Below are positions 43,315-51,825 of a stretch of DNA of 64,000 nt, in pieces. The position numbers and the translations under genes were made by a program. Origin of the DNA: Rhodoferax sp. Lineage in GTDB: Bacteria > Pseudomonadota > Gammaproteobacteria > Burkholderiales > Burkholderiaceae_C. The notes beneath the pieces are model-generated. The model was not told the origin of the DNA, searched no databases, and worked only from the letters and a program-made list of their open reading frames with translations. The number at the start of each line of letters is the position of its first letter. Within the stretch, counting starts at the first letter, position 1. The stretch lies in the NCBI RefSeq assembly GCF_030697375.1, contig NZ_JAUYQD010000065.1:1-64000 (forward strand). The letters are read 5' to 3'.

Positions 43315-44619
43315 TTACGCCGCCAGGGCTGCTGCCAGGGACGCTTCGATGATGGCCAGGCCTTCATCGATGAGCGCATCGCTGGCCGTCAGGGGCACCA
43401 GAATGCGGATGACGTTGGCATAGGTGCCGCAAGACAGCAGCACCAGGCCGCGTTTGATGGCTTCTGCGCACAGGCGCTTGGTCAGGTCGGCATCGGGTTG
43501 GTGCATGTCGCCGCCTTTGCACAGCTCGATGGCCACCATGGCGCCCAGGCCGCGCACATCACCGATGGCGGAGTGCCTTGTCGCCATGGCTTTCAGGCTG
43601 GCCACCAGGTGGGCACCCAGATCGCGGCTGCGTTGCAGCAGATTGTCTTTTTCAAACACTTCCAGCACCGCCAGTGCGGAAGCGCAGGCCAGCGGGTTGC
43701 CAGCGTAGGTGCCGCCCAGGCCACCCACGGCGGCCGCGTCCATGATGTCTGCCTTGCCGATGATGGCCGACAGCGGCATGCCGCCTGCCAATGACTTGGC
43801 CATGGTGATCACGTCAGGAGCCACATCCCAGTGCTCGCACGCCAAGAAAGTGCCAGTGCGGCCGGCACCGGTTTGCACTTCATCGGCAATCAGCACGATG
43901 CCGTGCTGGTCGCACAGGGCGCGCAAGCGGCGGGCGAATTCGGGCGGGGCAATGTAGAAACCACCTTCGCCTTGCACGGGCTCCAAAATGATGGCGGCCA
44001 CGCGGGACGGCTCCACGTCGTACTTGAACAGGGCTTCGATGGAGGCGATGGCATCGTCGATGCTGACACCGTGTTGTTCACAGGGGAACTTGGCGTGGTA
44101 GACCTCGGCCGGGAAGGGGCCAAAGCCCACCTTGTAGGGCACCACTTTGCCGGTGAGGGCCATGCCCATCAGCGTGCGGCCATGGAAGCCGCCGCCAAAG
44201 GCGATCACGCCGGAGCGCTTGGTGTAGGCGCGTGCCACCTTGATGGCGTTTTCCACGGCTTCGGCGCCGGTGGTCATGAAGAAGCTCTTTTTGGGGAAGT
44301 TGCCGGGGGCCAGCGCGTTGAGTTTTTCCGCCAGTTCCACATAGGGCTCATAGGCCAGCACCTGGAAGCAGGTGTGGGTGAAGCGGCCCAGCTGTTCGGT
44401 AATGGCTTTCACCAGGGCCGGGTTGCGGTGGCCGGTGTTGAGCACGGCGATGCCGCCAGCAAAGTCGATGTAGCGGCGACCTTCCACGTCCCAGACTTCC
44501 GAATTCTCGGCACGGTCCACAAAGATCTCGAAGGCCTGGCCCAGGCCCGTAGGCAGGGCGGCACGGCGGCGGGCCATCAGAGCGGCGTTTTTTAGATTGG
44601 ATTCGCGTTTCATAGTCAT
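43315..44619 (-). CDS. gabT: 4-aminobutyrate transaminase
   Basis: A 434-aa PLP-dependent class III aminotransferase that moves the amino group of GABA to 2-oxoglutarate, giving succinate semialdehyde. The PLP lysine is in TMAKSLAGGMP (about residue 277). IADEVQTGAGRTG, the GTYAGNPLAC loop and the N-terminal DVEGRRYIDFAGGIAVLNTGH are GabT-like. It is the first gene of the operon and diverges from the MocR-type regulator. Two ATGs (44619, 44613) are equally plausible; no clear Shine-Dalgarno decides between them. Confidence 0.94.
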   Translation of the reverse strand: MTMKRESNLKNAALMARRRAALPTGLGQAFEIFVDRAENSEVWDVEGRRYIDFAGGIAVLNTGHRNPALVKAITEQLGRFTHTCFQVLAYEPYVELAEKLNALAPGNFPKKSFFMTTGAEAVENAIKVARAYTKRSGVIAFGGGFHGRTLMGMALTGKVVPYKVGFGPFPAEVYHAKFPCEQHGVSIDDAIASIEALFKYDVEPSRVAAIILEPVQGEGGFYIAPPEFARRLRALCDQHGIVLIADEVQTGAGRTGTFLACEHWDVAPDVITMAKSLAGGMPLSAIIGKADIMDAAAVGGLGGTYAGNPLACASALAVLEVFEKDNLLQRSRDLGAHLVASLKAMATRHSAIGDVRGLGAMVAIELCKGGDMHQPDADLTKRLCAEAIKRGLVLLSCGTYANVIRILVPLTASDALIDEGLAIIEASLAAALAA

Positions 44620-44660
44620 TGGCGTTGGTGGGTTACTGGAAATCTCGCGATGGCAAAAGA

Positions 44661-44739
44661 GCCACTTGTGACGTAAATGTAGGTGCCACTTGGCGCGGCT
44701 ACCATATACACACAGTGCTATTTGCGTGGCGCACTGTGT
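44661..44739. promoter_or_regulatory. Candidate operators between gabT and the MocR-type regulator
   Basis: GCCACTTG occurs twice as a direct repeat, at 44661-44668 and 44685-44692, 24 bp apart. Nearby, ACACAGTGC (44710-44718) and GCACTGTGT (44731-44739) form a perfect 9-bp inverted repeat with a 12-bp spacer. MocR/GabR proteins are known to use repeated half-sites in divergent promoters, so either could be the regulator's site. Confidence 0.6.
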
Positions 44740-44780
44740 TGCCACCGCAGCCACTACATACAAACCCTAATACTGATGCG

Positions 44781-46175
44781 ATGTTTTCACTGAACTTACA
44801 AAACTCGGTGCCGCTGGTGGTGCAAATCGTCGAGGGGTTTCGCCAACTCATTGACGAAGGCTCGCTGCGCGCGGGCTCCAAAGCGCCGTCCATTCGGCAG
44901 TTTGCCCACGCCCATGCGGTGAGTGTGTTCACCGTGGTGGACGCCTATGACCGCCTGGTGGCGCAGGGCTACTTTGCCTCGCGCCCGCACTCCGGTTTTT
45001 TTGTGAAGCACCGGCAGGTGTCCGCGGCGGAGGTGCCTGGCCACGGGCCTAATTTCAGCTTCGATTCCATGTGGTATTTGCGCCGGATTTTTGAGAACCG
45101 GGCTTTGCGCATGAAACCCGGTTGCGGCTGGATGCCCAGCGACTGGCTGTTCTCCGAAGGTGTGCGCCGCAGCCTGCGCAGCCTGGCGTCCGACAATGTG
45201 GACCTGGGCGGGTATGGCGAGCCCAAAGGCTACCTTCCGCTGCGCCAATTGGTGCGTGATTTGCTGGCTGAGCAGGAGATTGCCGTCACGTCCGAGCAGG
45301 TGCTGCTCACCCATGGCTCCAGCCAGGCCATGGACCTGGTGGCACGCCGCCTGGTGCGACCGGGTGATGCGGTGCTGGTGGACGAGCCGGGTTACCCCAA
45401 CTTGCTGTTCTCGCTGCGCTTCCTGGGCGCGCGCCTGGTGGGCGTGCCGCGCACGGCCGCAGGTTATGACCTGGTGGCGCTGGAAAAGCTGATCATTGAG
45501 CACCAGCCCAAGGTGTTCTTTACCCAGCCCCGGCTGCACAGCCCCACCGGCTCGGTGGCGCAACTGGCGCATTTGCACCGGGTCATGCAGTTGGCGGATA
45601 AACACGATTTCTTGGTGGTGGAAAACGACATCTACGCCGACCTGGACCCCGAGCCCCGGCCCTCGCTGGCCAGCCTGGACCAGCTCAACCGGGTGATCTA
45701 CATCAGCAGCTTTTCCAAAACCATCTCGCCCAATATCCGGGTGGGCTACCTGGCCGCCAACCCCGACTTGTTGGAAGACCTGGCCCAGCTCAAGATGATT
45801 TCGGGCCTGACTTCGTCCGAGTTCAGCGAGCGTTTGGCTTATGGCGCACTGGTGGACGGACGCTGGCGCAAACACATCAAGAGCCTGCGCGAACGCCTGG
45901 CCAAGGCACATGAAGTGGCCTCGGCGCGTTTGCTGAAAATTGGGTTTGAGATCTTTGCCGAGCCCAAGGCCGGCATCTTCTTGTGGGCCCGCCACCCCGA
46001 CCTGCCCAACGCCACCGAGCTGGCCTACAAGGCCGGTGAGAAGGACATCTTGCTCGGCCCAGGCGCCTTGTTCAGCCCGGACCTGCAGCCCAGTGCATGG
46101 TTCCGCTTCAATGTGGCGTTTTGCGACGACCCTGCGGTGTTTGCCTTTTTTGAGGAGCAGTTGCTATTAATTTAG
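44781..46175 (+). CDS. MocR/GabR-type transcriptional regulator
   Basis: A 464-aa fusion of a GntR winged helix (about 10-75; KAPSIRQFAHAHAVSVFTVVDAYDRLVAQGYF) with a fold-type-I aminotransferase domain. The PLP-binding lysine is kept (SSFSKTISPNIRVGYL, near residue 314). GabR is the model: GABA reacts with bound PLP and switches on gabT/gabD, so it is the probable activator of the divergent operon. The last codons (LLLI) and the stop lie inside a dispersed intergenic repeat. ATG 44781 is the start; the frame is open upstream across the promoter. Confidence 0.92.
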   Translation: MFSLNLQNSVPLVVQIVEGFRQLIDEGSLRAGSKAPSIRQFAHAHAVSVFTVVDAYDRLVAQGYFASRPHSGFFVKHRQVSAAEVPGHGPNFSFDSMWYLRRIFENRALRMKPGCGWMPSDWLFSEGVRRSLRSLASDNVDLGGYGEPKGYLPLRQLVRDLLAEQEIAVTSEQVLLTHGSSQAMDLVARRLVRPGDAVLVDEPGYPNLLFSLRFLGARLVGVPRTAAGYDLVALEKLIIEHQPKVFFTQPRLHSPTGSVAQLAHLHRVMQLADKHDFLVVENDIYADLDPEPRPSLASLDQLNRVIYISSFSKTISPNIRVGYLAANPDLLEDLAQLKMISGLTSSEFSERLAYGALVDGRWRKHIKSLRERLAKAHEVASARLLKIGFEIFAEPKAGIFLWARHPDLPNATELAYKAGEKDILLGPGALFSPDLQPSAWFRFNVAFCDDPAVFAFFEEQLLLI

Positions 46176-46221
46176 TAGCGCCTTGCGCATATTCTGCGGG
46201 GGCTAGCGGCCTGTTTTGCTT
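46159..46221 (+). repeat. Dispersed terminator-type repeat, copy 2
   Basis: It shares the ordered blocks GCTAT, TAGC, TGCGC, ATTCTGC, GGGCTAG, GGCCT and GCTT with the reverse complement of 27772-27841. It begins within the 3' end of the mocR-type gene and supplies its stop codon. Confidence 0.65.
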
Positions 46222-46228
46222 GAGAGTT

Positions 46229-46312
46229 CTGGTGAATCGCGAGCCAGGCGAAACGGTCGTGTTTTCGTGGATCACCTGGCCCTCACGCGCCGTGCGCGAC
46301 GAAGGCTGGATG
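46229..46312 (+). pseudogene. Remnant of a DUF1428 (YbaA-like) gene
   Basis: A short plus-strand frame reads NREPGETVVFSWITWPSRAVRDEG. It matches, from family knowledge, the conserved EEVVFSWIEYPS-type segment in the middle of DUF1428/YbaA proteins of about 117 aa. The N-terminal half is missing and replaced by the dispersed repeat; the C-terminal half does not continue. I read it as a decayed fragment. Confidence 0.6.
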
Positions 46313-46369
46313 GGATGTCGGCTCACTGATCACCAATCCATGGTTGGTGTGGCGGCCCCATCGAACAAT

Positions 46370-46774
46370 TCAAGGCATCACAGCGACCCTGCGCTTCTTT
46401 ACGATAACCACCGGTGCAGGGGTGTCTTTGCGGGCCCCCCGCCAGGGCGAGGATTCTTTTGAAAACTCTGGATCGAATGCTGCAGATTCCTTGGGTGCGT
46501 TGGCAAGCGCCTTTGCAATCTTCTTGGTGTTCAAGGGCGTGATGTGGTCACCCACCACCTGCACATACTGGTCTTCATCCGTCATGGCAAGCGCACCAAC
46601 CTGCATCCCCCTGCGCACACTGCCCAGCAGCTTCAGCGCGTCACCTTGCGGGCGCTCATAGGTGTGCCTGGACCAGGCCAACCTGCCAAGGACAACTCTC
46701 CAGCCCGGTTTGCGCCGTTTCTGAGGGGGTTGACTGTTGAGGGGATACGACTCAGGGGAAGGCTGAATGGGCAT
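46370..46774 (-). CDS. Hypothetical 134-aa protein
   Basis: A 134-aa ORF in a region otherwise without genes. The middle (about 26-95) is protein-like: KRRKPGWRVVLGRLAWSR, then GALAMTDEDQYVQVVGD followed by HITPLNTKKIAKALANA. Ends are low-complexity and basic. No signal peptide, membrane segment or recognised family. No Shine-Dalgarno is visible before the ATG, so the start, and whether it is expressed at all, are uncertain. Confidence 0.45.
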   Translation of the reverse strand: MPIQPSPESYPLNSQPPQKRRKPGWRVVLGRLAWSRHTYERPQGDALKLLGSVRRGMQVGALAMTDEDQYVQVVGDHITPLNTKKIAKALANAPKESAAFDPEFSKESSPWRGARKDTPAPVVIVKKRRVAVMP

Positions 46775-47266
46775 CGGGAAGGTGGCTTTGGTGGATCGAT
46801 CAAAGGCATATTGTCCTTGATGACGGTGTAGAGCATGCGCAGGGTCAACTGCTTGAGCACAAAGTCAACTTCGTTTTAGGCTGGAAGCGGCCATTCAGCT
46901 TGCGCAGTGACAGGCAGGCCTCGACCAGGCCCAGACCGGGTACTCCTGATTTTTAGGTGACCGACTCTTTGCGCGAAATGGCAGCCCAAACCCACCCTCA
47001 AAAAAAATATCCCCAGCCACCCTATAACCATTGCCCCAGTTGGATGCACAGGTCTTGTTGTGGTTATATATTTGTATTGCGCATGTATAAGATGAGAATT
47101 TTCATTCATTTGCTTCCAAATACATAGCTGCTTACGCAATTACCAAGGCGGTAATTCCAATAAACATACTTCTATTTAAAAAATCAATAAGTGCTTATTT
47201 GTAATACGCTCAGTTCAAGCACCCAAGCCTGCTACGGTGCCACGAGCGGCGGTAGCGGTGGCGTTG
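46775..47266. other. Gene-free region between the 134-aa ORF and the regulator gene
   Basis: I see no gene here. The right half is clearly richer in A/T than the surroundings. It contains a fragment of the dispersed repeat (47122-47141), a perfect 7-bp inverted repeat AATTACC/GGTAATT (47138-47156) and AATAAG/CTTATT arms around two bases (47186-47199). Confidence 0.5.
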
Positions 47267-48004
47267 TCAGAAGGGGGCAGGGGCTGAAGGCCTGGCCAGG
47301 TTCTTGACGACCAGCACAAAGCCGAGCTGGTAACCCCGGCCACGCAAAGCCCGGATATCGAAGCCACTGCCGATGTGCGGCCCGAGTTTGGTGCGCAAAC
47401 GGCTGATCAGCACCTCCAGCCGGGCCTTGTTGATTTTTTCGGACTGCGCCGCGTCCCCGAAGTGCGACAACAGGGCCGCGTGGTCCAAAAATTGCCCATT
47501 GACCGCCAACTCCTGCAGCAGCCGCGCTTCGGTGCCCGTCAGTTCAATGCGAGCGCCCTGGGGGGAATGCAGCATGAGCCCGGCCATGTCCAGCTGCCAC
47601 TGCAGCGGGTCTGCTCCGGCGCCCAACCGGGCGAACAGATTCCTGACCACGGCCACCAGTTCGTCGGGCCGGGTGGGCTTGGTCAGGTACACATCCGCGC
47701 CGGTGGCGTAGCCTTCCAGGCGGTCCGTGCTGCGCACCCGGGCGGTCAGCAAAATAATGCCCACCGTGGGCAAGGACCGGCGGATGCGCCGGGTGATGCT
47801 GATGCCGTCTTCTTCCGGCAGGTTGAGGTCCAGAATCAGGATGTCGATTGGCTGCGCCAGAATGGCCCGGTTCAACTCCTCGCCGCTGCCGACGCCGCGC
47901 ACGGCAAACCCTTCTTCCGACAAAAAGAGCACCAATTCATCGCACAGTGTTTCGTTGTCTTCCACCACGATCACCGAGGGGATTTTTGTACCGTCCACGT
48001 TCAT
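47267..48004 (-). CDS. OmpR/PhoB-type response regulator
   Basis: A 245-aa regulator. The receiver (about 8-125) has the acidic pair EDN, phospho-acceptor in ILILDLNLP, Thr in ILLTAR and Lys in LTKP. The C-terminal winged helix (about 145-235) ends with IRALRGRGYQLGF. Its start overlaps the kinase stop (ATGA), so it is coupled to the DISM kinase. Direct half-sites spaced 10 bp in the divergent promoter at 49853-49871 fit the tandem binding mode of this family. Confidence 0.92.
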   Translation of the reverse strand: MNVDGTKIPSVIVVEDNETLCDELVLFLSEEGFAVRGVGSGEELNRAILAQPIDILILDLNLPEEDGISITRRIRRSLPTVGIILLTARVRSTDRLEGYATGADVYLTKPTRPDELVAVVRNLFARLGAGADPLQWQLDMAGLMLHSPQGARIELTGTEARLLQELAVNGQFLDHAALLSHFGDAAQSEKINKARLEVLISRLRTKLGPHIGSGFDIRALRGRGYQLGFVLVVKNLARPSAPAPF

Positions 48005-49818
48005 GCCAACTCCAGGAAAAAACTGAAACTTAACCGCCCATGGCCCGCATTGAATTGCAGCTCCGAGCCGAGTTGCCGGGCCAGCGCCTGGGCCAGCCAC
48101 AGGCCCAGACCGGCCCCCACCTGGCGGCGGGCGCCTTCCGCCCGGTAATAGCGGCTGAAGACCTGCGCGGGATCGGGCATGCCGGCCGCCCCCACGGCAT
48201 TGGAGACGCGCACGCTGACGCCCGCCACGTGGGGGCCAGTCGTCTTGTCAAACTGGAGTGTGACTGGGCTATCGGGCGGGGAGTATTTCAGCGCATTGCT
48301 CAGCAGGTTGAGCAGAATCAGGCGCAGGTACTGCGCGTCCGAAAACACCATGTGCTGTGCTGGCGCCGACAGGGTGATGCGGTCGCTGCCGAGGGTTTGC
48401 AACACATCGGCGGCCAGCGTCTCCAGGCACAGCGATTCCTTGTGCATTTGCATCGCACCCTGGTCGATTTGGTCGGCCGAGGCGCAGCGCTCCACCAGGG
48501 CATTGAGGTCGTCCACCGCGCGGTTGATATTCTTGACGCGGGTGGCATCACCACTGTCCGGGCTGAGGTGGCGGCCCAGCGAGGTGGCCGCCAGCTGGAT
48601 GATGGCAAGCGGTGTTTTCAGCTCGTGCATCAGCATGGTCATGAAGCGTTCCTGGGTTTGGCGGCGCAGGGTTTCGGACTCGGCCAGCTTGCGCGCCACG
48701 GCTTCGTTCGTGATCGACATTTGCAGCTGGTTTTGTTTCTCCCGATCGATCAGCCACAGGGTGGCAGCGACAAAACCCACGGCAAAAATGAGCCTGAAAA
48801 ACAGCAGGCTCACCAAAGATTCCACTGCCGGCACCAGCGCATGCAGGGTCAAAAACCAGCGCAAACCCAGCACCATGGCAAAACACATGAGGGCCCCGAT
48901 CAGCCAGGTGCTGAGTTTTTGGCGGTAAAAAACTGCAACGGTCAAAGGCAAGGCGAACACGCTTGCCACCAAGCCCAAAATCGAGCTGCATTGGATCACG
49001 AGCTGCCGATCCAGTACGAAAAACAGAACGAACAAAGTGACATACACAGTGCCCAGGAGCGTGAACAGCTGTTGGCCCCAGCGCGGCAAACCAAAACGGT
49101 GCAACACCAGGCAGACGCACAGAAAGCCCGTAAAAATATTCACCATGCCCAGCAAAAAGATCGCGGTGCTGCTGCTGGCCCAATGCGCCGGGCCAAAGAA
49201 TTCCGACAGGTAGCCCATCCAGCCCAGAAAGGACGCCACAACAACGCTGAAATTGAGCAAAAAAGCCAGATGCAGCACCTGTCGGCGTGTTGTGATCAAG
49301 ACCAGCAACCAGACCAGCAAGGGGACATAACAGGCCAGCACCACCCCCAGGATAAACCCGCGCGTGCTGTCGTCTTGCTGCGCTTGCGCGGCACTCAGGA
49401 CCAGGGGCTGCAGCAGCATCGGCCCGCTGGTTTGGATGCGCAGGTAGTAGGTATTGGGGCCGGGCCGGGTGTCTATCCAGGCGGTGCGCTCGGTGAGTGG
49501 CTGCCCCTCGTGGGGCAACAGCGCCGAGAAAAGCGTGACCTTCTCCAGCTGGGCTGGAAAGACGCGCAAGCGCAGACGCTGGGCAGCGGGTGGCGCATCC
49601 ACGCGCAGGCGAACCCAGAGCACAGCAGGGGTATACCCTTGGCTGATGATTTTTCTGGCCACTGAAAACTCGGCGTGCTGGGCCTGTTCGAGTGTCAGCG
49701 TGCCGTGTGGGTCTTCAAAAATGGCGCGCTCGGCAATCAGGTTCTGCGCCGCCACGGGCAGGCACACCCAGCCCAAGGCCAGGTGGATGAAAAACCAGAG
49801 TGCCAGTCGTGCAGTCAT
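48001..49818 (-). CDS. 7TMR-DISM sensor histidine kinase
   Basis: A 605-aa kinase. After a signal-type hydrophobic N-terminus comes a periplasmic beta-rich domain resembling 7TMR-DISMED2 (about 25-155; IFEDPHGTLTLEQA, GYTPAVLWVRLRV), then seven predicted membrane helices (about 165-365), a short coil, HisKA with FMTMLMHELKTPLAI (His about 415) and HATPase (NLLSNALKYS, GAGLGLWL). DISMED2 domains are thought to bind carbohydrate-like ligands. Only the HATPase and HisKA are cytoplasmic; there is no receiver. It faces the secretin-lectin genes. Confidence 0.92.
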   Translation of the reverse strand: MTARLALWFFIHLALGWVCLPVAAQNLIAERAIFEDPHGTLTLEQAQHAEFSVARKIISQGYTPAVLWVRLRVDAPPAAQRLRLRVFPAQLEKVTLFSALLPHEGQPLTERTAWIDTRPGPNTYYLRIQTSGPMLLQPLVLSAAQAQQDDSTRGFILGVVLACYVPLLVWLLVLITTRRQVLHLAFLLNFSVVVASFLGWMGYLSEFFGPAHWASSSTAIFLLGMVNIFTGFLCVCLVLHRFGLPRWGQQLFTLLGTVYVTLFVLFFVLDRQLVIQCSSILGLVASVFALPLTVAVFYRQKLSTWLIGALMCFAMVLGLRWFLTLHALVPAVESLVSLLFFRLIFAVGFVAATLWLIDREKQNQLQMSITNEAVARKLAESETLRRQTQERFMTMLMHELKTPLAIIQLAATSLGRHLSPDSGDATRVKNINRAVDDLNALVERCASADQIDQGAMQMHKESLCLETLAADVLQTLGSDRITLSAPAQHMVFSDAQYLRLILLNLLSNALKYSPPDSPVTLQFDKTTGPHVAGVSVRVSNAVGAAGMPDPAQVFSRYYRAEGARRQVGAGLGLWLAQALARQLGSELQFNAGHGRLSFSFFLELA

Positions 49819-49852
49819 GGCTGCATGGTAGCCCGTCGCATGGCGTTGGCCG

Positions 49853-49903
49853 TGCAAGCTTTTGCAAGCTTCATGCGAACAATCCTGCTACTCTCAGCTT
49901 GCA
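49853..49903. promoter_or_regulatory. Tandem TGCAAGCTT half-sites upstream of the TPR-secretin gene
   Basis: TGCAAGCTT occurs at 49853-49861 and 49863-49871, exactly 10 bp apart. The inverted copy AGCTTGCA lies at 49896-49903. The second direct copy falls where a -35 element would sit for TGCTACTCT, an extended -10 at 49886-49894. This is the pattern of an OmpR/PhoB-type activator site, probably for the regulator encoded divergently. Confidence 0.6.
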
Positions 49904-49929
49904 ATTGCACAAACTGTCTGGAACCTCCC

Positions 49930-51786
49930 ATGAAACGCATGAATTGCTTCGGAAAAGTCGGCGTCTGCCTGCTTGTGCTGCTCTGCTTTGCATCGCAGTC
50001 GTGGGCGCAGGCCCAGGAAAAGTCCTTTGCCGAAATGGTCAACAAGTTCGTTCAGATTCCTGCGGGCGAGCCCGAGTCGGAGATGTTGGCCAAGGCTGCA
50101 GTGGCGGTGACTTTCATCAAGCGCATGGAATTGCCGCAGGCCAGCAAAGCCATCAACGAAGCTTTGCAACTGGACGCCCGCAATACCTATTTGCATTTTT
50201 TCAACGGTTTCGTGTACCACCTGCAGGCAAGGCAAGGTGACTCGCAAAAGAACGAAATGGCCGTGGAGGGCTACCAGCAGGCGCTGCGGATCGACCCCAG
50301 CAACTGGATCGCACAGGAGTTTTTGGGCCTGGCGTACATGGACCTCAAAAAGTTTGACCTGGCAAAAGGCCAGTTTTCTGATGTGCTCCTCATGTCGCCC
50401 GACAGCACCGTTTCCATCTACGGGCTGATGGTGGCCTCGTACATGACGGGCGACCCCGTCACGGCTTGCGCCATGGCCGACCAGTTCAGCAAGTCCTCCC
50501 TTGAACCCCACGCAGGGTTCATCCGGTCCAGCATTTCCGTGTACGCATCTTGCGGGGACTTTGACAAGGCGGACCGCATGCGGCTGGAGCTGGGCAAGCT
50601 CAACCGCGAGCCGGCGGATGTGCGCAGCGTGGACCGCCGTTTGGCCCAGTGGAAAACCTTTTACCGCACGCGCGAGCCATCCGGCCGGCTGGAGGGCGCG
50701 AATTCGGCCTCGGAATTTATCCAGACGAGCGTGGGCAAGGCCTCGGCGGACATCCTGGTGAGCCAAGCGTCCCCAAGTACCGCCGACGCGGAGGGGGCAC
50801 GCGCGCCAGAGGTGGTGGACGATGGCTCACCCAGCATGGTCTTGGTCGATGTGGTGATGGTGTCTACCCAGGAGTTGATTACCACCTCCAAGGGGATCAA
50901 TCTGCTCAACGCGCTGACCCTCCAATTGGGCGCGGCAAACGGCGTGGCGGCGTACAGTGAAAACCTCAATTACAACCAGGGAACCGGGGTCGGCACCACC
51001 ACCATCACCCGGGCGCTGACGGTCCCGGCGCTGGCGTATTCCCTGAACATCGCCAATGCGAACAACACGGTAAACGAGGTGTTGGCACGCCCCACACTGG
51101 CGGCGATCGAGGGCATGCCCTCCGAATTTTTCTCAGGCACCAACCTGAATGCCGGGGCGCTGTTGACCAATTCTCTGGGCAACCCCTCGGTGATTCCCGT
51201 GGACAAGCGCTTTGGCGTCAAGCTCGCGGTCACGCCCTCCTTTTTGCCCAATGGAAAGGTCAAACTCAAGGTCGATGCACAGCGCACCTTCTTGAACGCC
51301 GATGTGGATACCGCTGGATTTGCCTACCGGCTGGAAATTTCTGAAACCACCGCCAATGCCAACGTCGTCATGAATATGGGCGACACGCTGGTGCTCAGCG
51401 GACTGAGCGAAAAAGAATCCTCCAGTTCCCGCACAGGTGTGCCTGTTTTGCAGGATGTGCCGGTGATTCAGTACCTGTTCTCCACCAAGAGAAAGAGCGA
51501 TTTTCAACGCTCGGTGTTGATACTGATCACCCCACGCTCGCCGCTTTTCACCTCCAAGTCGGAGCGAGGGCAAACCCCCGCAGCGGCCCAGAGCATGAAA
51601 GCCTTGCGGGAAAAGATGGGCTTTTCTGACCGGACGCCGTCCAACGTGGAGTCCATCCTGAACCACCTGAAGACAACCGAGCTGTTCCGCGAGTTTCGCC
51701 AGGGCGACGTGTCCTTGGAGCGTTGGGACCGGATGCACAGCACGGGCGACCGTTTGCGCCAGGCCCTTGAATTTCTCTACTACTAG
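49930..51786 (+). CDS. Exported TPR-secretin protein
   Basis: A 618-aa protein with a signal peptide (about 1-30, ending SWAQAQ). Residues about 45-215 hold several tetratricopeptide units (AINEALQLDARN, GYQQALRIDPSNWIAQEFLGLAYMDLKKFDLA). The C-terminal half (about 295-540) resembles the secretin beta-domain of type II secretion and Flp pilus channels (CpaC/RcpA): VLARPTLAAIEGMPSEFFSG, then VLSGLSEKE and the signature GVPVLQDVPVIQYLFS with VLILITPR. The usual secretin N-domains are not evident and no ATPase or pseudopilin gene is nearby. A tail of about 70 residues follows. It probably forms an outer-membrane channel. Confidence 0.83.
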   Translation: MKRMNCFGKVGVCLLVLLCFASQSWAQAQEKSFAEMVNKFVQIPAGEPESEMLAKAAVAVTFIKRMELPQASKAINEALQLDARNTYLHFFNGFVYHLQARQGDSQKNEMAVEGYQQALRIDPSNWIAQEFLGLAYMDLKKFDLAKGQFSDVLLMSPDSTVSIYGLMVASYMTGDPVTACAMADQFSKSSLEPHAGFIRSSISVYASCGDFDKADRMRLELGKLNREPADVRSVDRRLAQWKTFYRTREPSGRLEGANSASEFIQTSVGKASADILVSQASPSTADAEGARAPEVVDDGSPSMVLVDVVMVSTQELITTSKGINLLNALTLQLGAANGVAAYSENLNYNQGTGVGTTTITRALTVPALAYSLNIANANNTVNEVLARPTLAAIEGMPSEFFSGTNLNAGALLTNSLGNPSVIPVDKRFGVKLAVTPSFLPNGKVKLKVDAQRTFLNADVDTAGFAYRLEISETTANANVVMNMGDTLVLSGLSEKESSSSRTGVPVLQDVPVIQYLFSTKRKSDFQRSVLILITPRSPLFTSKSERGQTPAAAQSMKALREKMGFSDRTPSNVESILNHLKTTELFREFRQGDVSLERWDRMHSTGDRLRQALEFLYY

Positions 51787-51825
51787 GCAACGACCATCCG
51801 GTCCAACCATTTACAGGAGCTACGT

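Noticed and set aside
46108..46326. 72-codon minus-strand ORF over the mocR-type 3' end
   Set aside because: It overlaps a real gene, a repeat and the DUF1428 remnant; the protein is basic and featureless.
47138..47199. AATTACC/GGTAATT and AATAAG/CTTATT palindromes as operators
   Set aside because: They lie between convergent 3' ends in AT-rich, decayed sequence with no promoter or gene start close by, so I list them only as sequence content.
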